From: Blattabacterium cuenoti
GTDB lineage: Bacteria > Bacteroidota > Bacteroidia > Flavobacteriales > Blattabacteriaceae
Assembly (NCBI RefSeq): GCF_014252115.1
Contig: NZ_CP059211.1
Location: 567,802 to 631,801, forward strand
Reading direction: 5' to 3'
Length of the DNA: 64,000 nucleotides
The notes beneath the pieces were generated by a model, which saw only the letters and a list, made by a program, of their open reading frames with translations, had not been told where the DNA came from and made no database searches. Made by a program: the position numbers and the translations under genes. Of the stretch, positions 40,861 through 49,515 are shown in pieces. Position 1 is the stretch's first letter, and each line of letters begins with the position of its first letter.

Positions 40861-42657
40861 TTAATTTTTAACTTTCAAAAAAGCCATAAAAGCAGATGAT
40901 GGTATTTCAACTTTTCCTATCTGACGCATTTTTTTCTTTCCTCTTTTTTGTTTTTCTAAAAGTTTTCTTTTTCTAGTAATATCACCTCCATAACATTTTT
41001 CCGTAACATTTTTTCTTAAAGCCTTAATAGTTTCTCTTGCTATAATTTTTCCAGATACAGAAACTTGAATAGGAATACTAAATTGATGTCTTGGAATTAA
41101 GACAGATAATTCTTGACACACTTTTTTAGCCACAAAAAAAACTTTTGTTTTATGAACTAAAAGAGATAAAGCTTCTATTTTTTCATAATTAATCAATACA
41201 GTAATTTTTTTTAAATCCGAATCTTTATAACCAACAAAATTATAATCAAAAGACGCATATCCATTAGAAATAGTTTTTAACTTATCATAAAAGTCAAATA
41301 TAATTTCCGATAAAGGAATTTCAAACATAATTTTAATTCTTTTTGAAGTCATATAATTATGATTCCCTACCATACTTCCTCTTTTTTCAATACATAATGA
41401 TATGATGTTACCTATGTAAACATCTTTAGTTATAATAGAAACTAAAACATATGGTTCTTCTATTTTTTTCAATTTTTCTATTTCTGGAAAATCAGAAGGA
41501 TTATTAATAATTAAAACTTTTTGATCATTTTTTTTATAAATTCTATAGGAAACACTAGGAATAGTAAGTATTACAGAAACATTATATTCACGTTCTAAAC
41601 GATCTTTCACTATTTCCATATGAAGTAACCCTAAAAATCCACAATGAAAACCAAAACCTAATGCAGTAGAAGATTCAGGACTAAAAGAAAGCGCAGCATC
41701 ATTTAATTGCAATTTTTCTATCGAAGAACGTAATTCTTCATATTTATCAGAAGTAACAGGGTAAATACTAGCAAAAACCATAGGTTTAAATTCCTTAAAT
41801 TTTTGTATTGCTTTCTTAGCTGGGTTTTTAGCATCTGTTATTGTATCTCCTACTTTTATTTCTTTTGTATTTTTGATACCGGATACAACATATCCAACAT
41901 CTCCTGTATTAATTTGATTCTTTGAAACACGTTGAAGTTTCAACGTACCTATCTCACAAGCAGAATAAATTTTTCCTGTAGACATAAATTGTAATTCTTG
42001 TCCTTTTCGGATAAAACCATTTTTTATTCTAAAAAACGCTTCTATTCCTCTAAATGGATTGTATAATGAATCAAAAATGAGTGCTTGTAAAGGAGCTTTT
42101 GGATCTCCTTTTGGAGCAGGAATACGTGTTACTATTTTATTTAAAACATTATCAATTCCTAATCCATTTTTAGCACTAACGGAAATAATATCTTTTTTTT
42201 CACATCCTACTAATTCCACAATTTCTTTTATGACATTTTCCGAAATGGAATCACATAAATCTATTTTATTTAAAATTGGAATAATAACTAAATGATTTTT
42301 TAATGCCAAAGAAAGATTAGATATAGTTTGTGCTTGTACACTCTTCGTACAATCAACAACTAATAGGGCTCCTTCACAAGCTGCAATAGAACGAGATACT
42401 TCATACGAAAAATCAACATGTCCAGGTGTATCTATAAGGTTCAAAATATATATTTTATTCTTATATTTATATTCCATTTGAACAGCATGACTTTTAATGG
42501 TTATTCCACGTTCTCTTTCTAAATCCATATCATCCAATAATTGATTTCGTTTTTTTTTCGAAACTGTTTTAGTGAATTCTAATAACCGATCAGCTAACGT
42601 GCTTTTTCCGTGATCTATATGTGCTATAATACAAAAATTACGAATATAATGAATCAT
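40861..42657 (-). CDS. lepA: Elongation factor 4 (LepA)
   Basis: Ribosomal GTPase involved in back-translocation and 30S biogenesis. The 598-residue length is standard. G1 is AHIDHGKST at residues 12-20, G3 DTPGH, G4 NKID. LepA-specific sequences include [16 protein letters not shown] and the C-terminal [22 protein letters not shown]. It is well conserved. A tRNA-Arg gene lies 28 bp upstream on the same strand. Confidence 0.96.
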   Translation of the reverse strand: MIHYIRNFCIIAHIDHGKSTLADRLLEFTKTVSKKKRNQLLDDMDLERERGITIKSHAVQMEYKYKNKIYILNLIDTPGHVDFSYEVSRSIAACEGALLVVDCTKSVQAQTISNLSLALKNHLVIIPILNKIDLCDSISENVIKEIVELVGCEKKDIISVSAKNGLGIDNVLNKIVTRIPAPKGDPKAPLQALIFDSLYNPFRGIEAFFRIKNGFIRKGQELQFMSTGKIYSACEIGTLKLQRVSKNQINTGDVGYVVSGIKNTKEIKVGDTITDAKNPAKKAIQKFKEFKPMVFASIYPVTSDKYEELRSSIEKLQLNDAALSFSPESSTALGFGFHCGFLGLLHMEIVKDRLEREYNVSVILTIPSVSYRIYKKNDQKVLIINNPSDFPEIEKLKKIEEPYVLVSIITKDVYIGNIISLCIEKRGSMVGNHNYMTSKRIKIMFEIPLSEIIFDFYDKLKTISNGYASFDYNFVGYKDSDLKKITVLINYEKIEALSLLVHKTKVFFVAKKVCQELSVLIPRHQFSIPIQVSVSGKIIARETIKALRKNVTEKCYGGDITRKRKLLEKQKRGKKKMRQIGKVEIPSSAFMAFLKVKN

Positions 42658-42685
42658 GATTATTTGAAAATTTAAAATAATAAAA

Positions 42686-42758
42686 TAACCTTGAAGGGAA
42701 TCGAACCCATACCATAGGAATCGGAATCCTATATTCTATCCTATTAAACTACAAGGCT
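42686..42758 (-). tRNA. tRNA-Arg (CCG), 5' end inside pth
   Basis: On the minus strand: acceptor AGCCTTG/CAAGGTT (with a G2-T71 wobble), D-arm G10-T13 with GG in the loop, anticodon stem TAGGA/TCCTA around TTCCGAT (anticodon CCG), T-loop TTCGATT, discriminator A. The T-stem has a T50-T64 mismatch. Its first ten bases overlap the end of pth: bases 8-10 (TAG) are the pth stop codon. No CCA is encoded. CGG codons are used occasionally here (for example in prfB, speA and fmt), so the tRNA is useful. Confidence 0.88.
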
Positions 42759-43318
42759 TTATGACGATTAAACATATTCATTGTTTTAAGCAGTCCATTT
42801 TCTATAAATGAAAGTATTATTTTTATACCTACATCTAATTTGGTAAATAAATCATTTATTTCTTCATTTTTCCAATTACCCAATACATAAGAATCTTTTT
42901 TCTTATCAAAGTCATAATGATTTTTTTTAATACCAAAACGAAGACGTGCATAATAAGATGTTCCTATTTCTTTTTCCACATTTTTTAAACCATTATGTCC
43001 TCCACTTCCTCCCTGTCCTCTAAGACGAAAATTACCAAAGTCTAAATAAATATCGTCGGATATCACAAGAATATTTGTTAATGTAATTTTTTTTTTATTC
43101 ATCCAATATTTAATAGAAATTCCACTATGATTCATATAAGTAGAAGGTTTCAAAAAAAAAATCAATTTATTCTTATATTTAAATTCAGAAATAAAACCTA
43201 ACTTTTTTTTTGAAAAAGAGAAAAAATATTTTTTAGACATTTGATCCAAAATTATAAAACCTAAATTATGTCTAGTTTTTTCATATAAATACCCTGGATT
43301 TCCTAATCCAACTATCAA
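42749..43318 (-). CDS. pth: Peptidyl-tRNA hydrolase
   Basis: Frees tRNA from peptidyl-tRNA dropped off ribosomes. The 189-residue product has VGLGNPGYLYEKTRHNLGF with Asn7 and the catalytic His17, then STYMNHSGISI, ISDDIYLDFG, and RGQGGSGGHNGLKNV. The start is a TTG at 43318. The frame continues upstream without an ATG, GTG or TTG (KIENIEKFL), so TTG is the best call, though a non-standard start is possible. The stop codon TAG is bases 8-10 of the downstream tRNA-Arg gene. Confidence 0.9.
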   Translation of the reverse strand: MIVGLGNPGYLYEKTRHNLGFIILDQMSKKYFFSFSKKKLGFISEFKYKNKLIFFLKPSTYMNHSGISIKYWMNKKKITLTNILVISDDIYLDFGNFRLRGQGGSGGHNGLKNVEKEIGTSYYARLRFGIKKNHYDFDKKKDSYVLGNWKNEEINDLFTKLDVGIKIILSFIENGLLKTMNMFNRHKAL

Positions 43319-43359
43319 AAATTTTTCTATGTTTTCTATTTTTTTTGTATAATATTTAT

Positions 43360-44235
43360 TTAACGAAGAACTTCATATACAGATTCACCTATATTATCTG
43401 GTGATTGCACAATATGTATTCCATTTTTTTCCATGATTTTCATTTTTTCTTGTGCTGTCTCTATTTTTTTTTCTATAATAGCTCCAGCATGACCCATTGT
43501 TTTTCCTTTTGGAGCTGTTTGCCCAGCTATAAAACCTATCACCGGTTTTTTATTTTTTAATTTATATATCCATTCGGAGGCTTCTATTTCTAATTTCCCT
43601 CCTATTTCTCCAATCATAACAATACATTCTGTTTCTGAATCATGTAAAAATAATTTCATAATTTCTTTTACACTGATTCCAATAATAGAATCTCCACCTA
43701 TTCCAATAGCAGTAGAAATTCCATAGCCAAATTTTACAATTTGGGATGCCGCTTCATAAGTTAGAGTTCCTGATCTAGAGATAATTCCTACATTTCCTTT
43801 CTTTTTAAAAACTGAATTAGGCATTATTCCTACTTTAGATTTTTCCGTAGAAATAACTCCAGGACAATTTGGTCCTATTAAACAAGATTTTTTCCCTTTC
43901 AAAAAATGTTTAATCCGAATCATATCTGAAACAGGAATTCCTTCTGTTATACACACAATAATTTGTATATTCACATAAATAGATTCTAAAATTGCATCAG
44001 AAGCAAAAGCAGGAGGAACAAAAATAACGCTTACATTTCCATCTGTATGATTTATTGCTTCTTCCATAGTATTAAAAATAGGAATTCCTAAATATATTTC
44101 ACCTCCTTTTCCCGGAGTTATACCCCCTACTATAGTTGTTCCGTAATTTATCATTTGTTTAGTATGAAATAACCCTTCTTTACCAGTCAAACCTTGTACA
44201 AGGACTTTAGTGTTTTTATCTATCAAAATACTCAT
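43360..44235 (-). CDS. sucD: Succinyl-CoA synthetase alpha subunit
   Basis: Alpha subunit of the TCA enzyme interconverting succinyl-CoA and succinate with substrate-level phosphorylation. The 291-residue product has VQGLTGKEGLFHTKQMI, PPAFASDAI, CITEGIPVSDM, GPNCPGVI, and the phosphohistidine region GKTMGHAGAI. sucC is not in the window. Upstream lies a 415-bp gap. Confidence 0.96.
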   Translation of the reverse strand: MSILIDKNTKVLVQGLTGKEGLFHTKQMINYGTTIVGGITPGKGGEIYLGIPIFNTMEEAINHTDGNVSVIFVPPAFASDAILESIYVNIQIIVCITEGIPVSDMIRIKHFLKGKKSCLIGPNCPGVISTEKSKVGIMPNSVFKKKGNVGIISRSGTLTYEAASQIVKFGYGISTAIGIGGDSIIGISVKEIMKLFLHDSETECIVMIGEIGGKLEIEASEWIYKLKNKKPVIGFIAGQTAPKGKTMGHAGAIIEKKIETAQEKMKIMEKNGIHIVQSPDNIGESVYEVLR

Positions 44236-44650
44236 AACTTTTAAATTAATTTTATATCAAATGAATTAAATTTTATCTTTTAAATTTTTTATACTACTAA
44301 TTATCCCTAAGATCCATTTTCTGTTTTGTATTTATTTTTTAATCTCCTTATTCTTGATTAAAATAAAAAAAATAAAAGAAAAGTATACAATAATTTAATT
44401 CCTTAAGAACAATTTATTATTATTCAATTCATTGTAATACTGTAAAAGGAGTTCTTAAAAAGAAAAAATTTTTTTCTTTTAATATGAGAAAAATAGGTAC
44501 TTTAAAATTATATGAATATTTATTTCAAATTTTTTTTGGTAAAAAATTATTTTTTAATAATACGACCTATTACTAAATTTTTTCAGTTTTCCTTAAAAAA
44601 GGATATATTTTTTAGATAGTTAAATATTCCCAGCCTTTTTTTTTATAAAT
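44236..44650. other. 415-bp intergenic gap, no gene recognised
   Basis: The longest gene-free stretch outside era. All six frames are broken by stops and I recognise no protein remnant. No tRNA, RNase P, SRP or tmRNA core sequences are seen. It contains an 8-bp inverted repeat (TTAAGAAC at 44403-44410 and GTTCTTAA at 44451-44458) followed by an A/T-only palindromic stretch to ~44480 that could act as a weak terminator. In many flavobacteria lpxA and efp sit between lpxC-fabZ and sucD (recalled, not searched), so this may be the scar of their deletion. Confidence 0.5.
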
Positions 44651-45928
44651 TTAAAATTTTTCACAGTTTTTAACTACTTTTGCAACAACTTCTGCTTCTA
44701 CTACAAGTTTATTATTAACATAACCCATACCTTTCATATGGACAATTCCTCTTCTCATGGATTCTAATAAATGAACTTGAAAAATAATCATATCTCCAGG
44801 AACTATTTTTTGTTTAAACTTTACTTTGTCTATTTTTAATAAATAAGTAGAATATAATTTAGGGTGACTTAGTTTATTCAAAATAAGGATTCCTCCAACT
44901 TGTGCTATAGCTTCTATTTGTAATACCCCAGGCATAATTGGTTCTCTAGGAAAATGTCCTATAAAAAAAGATTCATTCATGGTCACATTTTTAACTCCTA
45001 CAATACTATTTTCTGTTAAATCTATAATTTTATCTACCAACAAAAATGGAGGTTTGTGAGGTAGAATTTTCATAATATTTTTTATATCTAAAAGAGGTTT
45101 CTTTTTTAAATCAAATTCAGAAATATCATTTTTTTTAAATGTTTGAATTTTATTCATTAACTCCTTTAAAAATTGCATAATAATATAATTATCTGGATTA
45201 TAAAAAATGAATTTACCTTTTATCTTGATTCCCATTAAAGTTAAGAAACCTATAATATCTAAAAGAAGATGCTTCGTGATTTCGTTGAACGTCTTATTAT
45301 ATTGATAATAAGAATTAATTTCTTTTTTTTGTTCGTTTTTTTGTAAACAAAGTAAGCAAAAAATTTTTGAACTTGCAATTTTTTGAAATTGATACACATG
45401 CTTAAAAATAGCATTTTTTGCATGATTTTTATTAAAATCTATAACAATCATAATTTCAAATTTTTTATAAGGAAACGCTATAATTTCACCCCCTGTTTTT
45501 GTATTTTCATAGGAAATTACTTTTGTTACAGAATAATATTTTCTTATTTCGTTTTGTTCTATTATTCCTACTTTTTGAATAGCTTCTACAAAAAACTTAG
45601 AAGAACCGTCCATAATAGGGATTTCAACATTATCTAATTCTATAATCATATTATCTAAATCCATACCTGTCAAAGCAGCCAAAATATGTTCAATGGTATA
45701 AATCTTAAACCCATTATTTTCCAAAACAATACCTTTATCTATGCTTCCTTTTATCATAAAAGAATAATGAACCTTAACCCAAGGTTTTTCTTTTATATCT
45801 GTTCTAATGAAAATAAAACCAGTATGAACTGGAGCTGGATTCAAAGTAATAGTTACTTTTTTTTTAGTATATAACCCAAATCCTTGTAAAGAAATTTTTT
45901 CTTTAATAGTTTTTTGCTTTTCAAGCAT
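44651..45928 (-). CDS. lpxC/fabZ: LpxC-FabZ fusion: degraded LpxC domain, intact 3-hydroxyacyl-ACP dehydratase
   Basis: Bacteroidetes fuse the lipid A deacetylase LpxC to FabZ. In this 425-residue protein the FabZ half (~282-425) is intact: ILPHKPPFLLVDKI, and GHFPREPIMPGVLQIEA with catalytic His325 and Glu339. The LpxC half keeps IEH (Glu80-His81) and HLLLD (His220, Asp224), but the E. coli His265 position is Asn247, the Asp246 position is Phe228 and the Lys239 position is Leu221. The loop after SSKIFCLLCL is about 38 residues short. The LpxC reaction (first committed lipid A step) is therefore probably lost while fatty-acid dehydration remains. The frame is open throughout. Confidence 0.9.
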   Translation of the reverse strand: MLEKQKTIKEKISLQGFGLYTKKKVTITLNPAPVHTGFIFIRTDIKEKPWVKVHYSFMIKGSIDKGIVLENNGFKIYTIEHILAALTGMDLDNMIIELDNVEIPIMDGSSKFFVEAIQKVGIIEQNEIRKYYSVTKVISYENTKTGGEIIAFPYKKFEIMIVIDFNKNHAKNAIFKHVYQFQKIASSKIFCLLCLQKNEQKKEINSYYQYNKTFNEITKHLLLDIIGFLTLMGIKIKGKFIFYNPDNYIIMQFLKELMNKIQTFKKNDISEFDLKKKPLLDIKNIMKILPHKPPFLLVDKIIDLTENSIVGVKNVTMNESFFIGHFPREPIMPGVLQIEAIAQVGGILILNKLSHPKLYSTYLLKIDKVKFKQKIVPGDMIIFQVHLLESMRRGIVHMKGMGYVNNKLVVEAEVVAKVVKNCEKF

Positions 45929-46078
45929 ATAAATAATATTCTCTAATTATAGAATTAAACTTTTAATTAATAAAATCAATCATACTAGATATATAAATAA
46001 ATTTGACAAAAAATATCATAAAAAAAATAAAAAATTTATGTAAATTATTTTCGTGTGTTTTTTTTTTGGTATTGTACC

Positions 46079-46234
46079 ATGAACTTTTCAAGACGTATAA
46101 TTTTCTTTTTTACAGGTTTTATTATTGGCATGTTGATACTATTTTTTTTATCCTTTCAAAAAAAAATTCTTAAAAAAGAAAAAAAACAGAAAATTATAAA
46201 ATATTATGAAAAGAACTTATCAACCTTCAAATAG
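46079..46234 (+). CDS. Possible 51-residue single-span membrane protein
   Basis: ATG at 46079 to TAG at 46234. The peptide starts [19 protein letters not shown], one clear membrane span (~residues 7-26) with positive flanks, then a lysine-rich tail. It overlaps the rpmH start by 29 nt in another frame. The N-terminus resembles the membrane start of some Flavobacteriia DUF4258 proteins, of which this could be a truncated remnant. A chance ORF is possible. Confidence 0.4.
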   Translation: MNFSRRIIFFFTGFIIGMLILFFLSFQKKILKKEKKQKIIKYYEKNLSTFK

Positions 46235-46355
46235 AAGAAAAGTAAATGTTCATGGATTTATGAAACGAATGAACACAAAAACAGGTCGAATAATTATCTC
46301 TAGAAGAAGAAAAAAAGGAAGAAAAAAACTTTCTGTTTCTTATTTTAAAAAATAA
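46206..46355 (+). CDS. rpmH: Ribosomal protein L34
   Basis: The 49-residue product starts [19 protein letters not shown] and continues [26 protein letters not shown], the L34 signature, with TAA at 46353-46355. It is a core 50S protein and too short for most ORF cut-offs. It is not next to rnpA, yidD or dnaA, the classical arrangement (yidD is at 58.5 kb). It begins inside the preceding tiny membrane ORF and is convergent with the M14 peptidase gene. Confidence 0.96.
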   Translation: MKRTYQPSNRRKVNVHGFMKRMNTKTGRIIISRRRKKGRKKLSVSYFKK

Positions 46356-46356
46356 A

Positions 46357-47523
46357 TTATAAAATTTTAAAATACTCCATACTTCCAATTTTAGGAAATC
46401 TTTCTCCTTTTTCTCCATAAAATTTTTTACCCTTTACGATAAGTTCTTCGTAAGCAAAATAATCGGATAAATCTCCTATATCCACTATTTTAGTAAAAAT
46501 AGAAATATTTTTTTTCAATATATCAAACTTTTCAAAGTTCATTAACCCTATATCTACTAAAAGTTTAGTTTCATTTTTATATACTTGTACTTTTCTATAT
46601 ATTTTATCTAATAATATATTTTTATTTTTCGGAATAGAAAAATAAGATTTATAATCTGTTTCAATATTTTCTATAGCAGAAACAAAATAAATTCCTGTTA
46701 TAATAGATAATACACTATATTTTCTAATAATTTCTTTATGAAAATCTTTAGGATAATTACCTGACTCAATTAAAACACAAGGATAACCTAATTTTTGTAA
46801 ATTATCTCCAGTTGCTGTAGGGTATAATTCATCAGAAAATCTTCCTATTGATCCTATATCAGGCAAAATTTTATGAATTTTTTCTACAATAAAGTTTATT
46901 ACTCCCATAGATTTTTTCCTACTTATAGTAAAAACATCTTTTTTTATAGATATAGAAGGAGATAGAAAAGATAAAATAGCAGGATTAAAACTTTTATAAC
47001 CAACATTATAAATGCTTCTTTGATCATGTAAATTAAATAAAATATCAGGTTTGTTTTTCTCTATTTCTTGAAATAAAATTTTTGTTTCTGGAGATTGTAA
47101 ACGAATTGCATCCCTATTTAAATCTATATTTACAGCATTTCTTCTTTGAAAAATCTCTGATCCATCAGGATTTAACATTGGAATAAAAAAAATAGTTAAT
47201 TTTTTTTTTAAGAATTTAACTAAATCACAATTTTTTTTTAATAAAAAAAAATGAAAAATATCAAACATAGATTTTGTTCCAGTTGTTTCATTTCCATGCA
47301 TTTGAGACCAAATGAATATTTTTATTTTCCCCATACCCCATTTTATTTTGAAAATTTCTCTTTTTTCTATAGAAAATCCTATAGGAATAATAGAGCATAT
47401 ATCTTTATACTTATTCATGATTTTTAATAAATCAGAATGTATAAAAATTTTTGAACTACTAATTCTTCTATCTTTAAAAGATTCATAACTTTGATATAAT
47501 GATAGAATATCGAAACACAACAT
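46357..47523 (-). CDS. M14-family zinc carboxypeptidase
   Basis: A 388-residue metallopeptidase. Zinc ligands are His76 and Glu79 in HGNE, plus His166 in FNLHDQRS. NPDG near 119 and NIDLNRD near 132 carry substrate-binding residues; Glu253 in VLIESGNYP is a good candidate for the general base. There is no signal peptide, suggesting a cytoplasmic location. Similar proteins are common in Bacteroidetes; the substrate is unknown. The stop is 1 bp from the convergent rpmH stop. Confidence 0.85.
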   Translation of the reverse strand: MLCFDILSLYQSYESFKDRRISSSKIFIHSDLLKIMNKYKDICSIIPIGFSIEKREIFKIKWGMGKIKIFIWSQMHGNETTGTKSMFDIFHFFLLKKNCDLVKFLKKKLTIFFIPMLNPDGSEIFQRRNAVNIDLNRDAIRLQSPETKILFQEIEKNKPDILFNLHDQRSIYNVGYKSFNPAILSFLSPSISIKKDVFTISRKKSMGVINFIVEKIHKILPDIGSIGRFSDELYPTATGDNLQKLGYPCVLIESGNYPKDFHKEIIRKYSVLSIITGIYFVSAIENIETDYKSYFSIPKNKNILLDKIYRKVQVYKNETKLLVDIGLMNFEKFDILKKNISIFTKIVDIGDLSDYFAYEELIVKGKKFYGEKGERFPKIGSMEYFKIL

Positions 47524-47703
47524 AATTGATTATTTGATTTTCTTATAAAATTTTATTTATGATTATGACTTTGTGTATATATATGAAAATTATTTTATTT
47601 TTCATTAAATGAAAAATATTTTATTATAAAAATAAATAATAATGAAAACAATAAATAACAAAATTATAAAACAAAAAATAAAAACGAATTTTCAATATTT
47701 ATT

Positions 47704-48519
47704 ATGAAAAATTATTTTAAAATAAGCTATATCGAATCGATTTTATTAATAGTGGGATTTGTTGCATTAAACTTTTTTAATGTTATTCTTAGAAAATTAT
47801 TGATTTATATTAATTTACCTGAAAGTATGATATTTTCAATATCATATACTTTTCCTTTTATTTTTTTATTTATTTTTATATCTCATCAAACTCAAAAAAA
47901 AAACCTTATTATAGATTTATCCATGAAATTATCTCCATGGTATATTTATTTTATTATTTTTTGTATGATGTTTTGTATGATTATTATCAATGAATTCTTT
48001 TCTTCATTAGTTCCAAGAGAAGGGCCCATACTAGGGAATATGTATAAGGAAATTGAAGAGTTTCTGAGAGAAGAAATTAAAAATCCAATTCCTTTTTTTT
48101 CTACTACAATATTGTTAGCTCCTATATGCGAAGAAGTTCTTTTTAGAGGTATTATTTTGAATGGAATGTTAAAAAATAAAATTCATCCTATAAAAGCAAT
48201 TTTATTTTCTTCATTTCTATTTGGATTAACTCATATGAATCCATGGCAATTTGTAGGAGGACTCATTATTGGTAGTTTTATAGGATTTATTTATTTTATA
48301 ACTTCTTCTATTATAAACTGTATATTATTGCATGTTTTTAATAATGCATTTGCTATATTTACTATGTTTTTATTTATGAAAAATGAGGATTCTCTTTTAT
48401 CGAAAGAAGGAGTAAATACAGATTTTGGATTGATTTTAATAACATCTTTTATTATAATAATTAGTGGAAGTATTTTTCTTTTAAAAAAGAAAAAGGAAAA
48501 TATAAAAAAACAAGATTAA
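47704..48519 (+). CDS. CPBP-family intramembrane protease
   Basis: A 271-residue polytopic membrane protein with about eight hydrophobic spans. It has the CPBP (Rce1/type II CAAX) active site: EEVLFRG with Glu143-Glu144 and Arg148, FGLTHMNP with His177, and HVFNNAF with His210 and Asn213. The substrate is unknown; bacterial homologues are linked to peptide processing or stress. It is followed by rnz on the same strand, 75 bp away. Confidence 0.88.
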   Translation: MKNYFKISYIESILLIVGFVALNFFNVILRKLLIYINLPESMIFSISYTFPFIFLFIFISHQTQKKNLIIDLSMKLSPWYIYFIIFCMMFCMIIINEFFSSLVPREGPILGNMYKEIEEFLREEIKNPIPFFSTTILLAPICEEVLFRGIILNGMLKNKIHPIKAILFSSFLFGLTHMNPWQFVGGLIIGSFIGFIYFITSSIINCILLHVFNNAFAIFTMFLFMKNEDSLLSKEGVNTDFGLILITSFIIIISGSIFLLKKKKENIKKQD

Positions 48520-48594
48520 ACATTTTTATAAAGATTATAAAAAAAATCAGTTATAAACATAAACTATAAAATTCTTTGAAAAATTCTTTTTATA

Positions 48595-49515
48595 ATGAAA
48601 AAGTCTTCATTAACTATTTTAGGGTGTCATTCTTCTATACCCGCAAATAAAAAATTTCATCCTACTGCTCAAATATTGGAAATGAAAGGTTTTTCCTTTC
48701 TTATTGATTGTGGTGAAGGAACGCAAGTTCAATTAAGAAAAGCAAAAATAAAATTTAATAAAATAATACACATATTTATATCTCATTTACATGGAGATCA
48801 TTTTTTTGGACTTATTGGATTACTATCCACTTTTCATTTATTAGGTAGAGAAAAATCAGTAAATATTTATGCTCCAAAAGGTTTAAAAGAAATTATAGAT
48901 GTTCATTTTAAATGGTCTTATACCAAACTTAAATATTGTATAGATCATATAGAATTATCATCCAGTAAATTGGAAAAAATTATGGAAAATAAAGAAATAG
49001 AAGTTTTTTCCATTCCATTGAAACATAGAATTTATACGAATGGATTTCTTTTTAGAGAAAAACCCAGTAATAGAAAATTAAATATAGAAGAAATTAAAAA
49101 AATACCAGAGATTAAAATCAAAGACTATCCTGATTTAAAATCAGGAAAAGATTTTAAAACTAAAAATGGAGAAATCATATCCAATTGTCAATTGACATTT
49201 GATCCTCCTAAAATATTATCTTACGCTTTTTGTTCAGACACATCTTTTTATTTACCTATAGTCGAACATATAAAATATGTAGATTTATTATATCACGAAT
49301 CCACATTTCTAAAAGAAGAAGAAAACAGAGCTATTCATACAGGTCATTCTACAGCAAACCAGGCAGCATACATAGCTAAAAAAGCAAAAGTTAAAAAACT
49401 ATTATTAGGACATTATTCCAATAGATTTCCTAATATTAAGGAATTTGAAAAAGAAGCAAAAGAAATATTTTTTAATGTGGAAACATCTGAACCTCTTAAG
49501 AAATATCATTTATAA
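48595..49515 (+). CDS. rnz: Ribonuclease Z
   Basis: Endonuclease maturing tRNA 3' ends, needed here because none of the four tRNA genes encodes CCA. The 306-residue metallo-beta-lactamase fold has HLHGDH (His64, His66, Asp68, His69), SDTSFYLPIVEH later, HESTFL, and the C-terminal LLGHYSNRF. It overlaps the convergent LolE-like gene by 10 nt at the 3' end. Confidence 0.95.
   Translation: MKKSSLTILGCHSSIPANKKFHPTAQILEMKGFSFLIDCGEGTQVQLRKAKIKFNKIIHIFISHLHGDHFFGLIGLLSTFHLLGREKSVNIYAPKGLKEIIDVHFKWSYTKLKYCIDHIELSSSKLEKIMENKEIEVFSIPLKHRIYTNGFLFREKPSNRKLNIEEIKKIPEIKIKDYPDLKSGKDFKTKNGEIISNCQLTFDPPKILSYAFCSDTSFYLPIVEHIKYVDLLYHESTFLKEEENRAIHTGHSTANQAAYIAKKAKVKKLLLGHYSNRFPNIKEFEKEAKEIFFNVETSEPLKKYHL

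Noticed and set aside
44236..44650. Structural RNA gene (tmRNA, RNase P RNA or SRP RNA)
   Set aside because: No conserved core sequence of these RNAs was recognised; only AT-rich inverted repeats.
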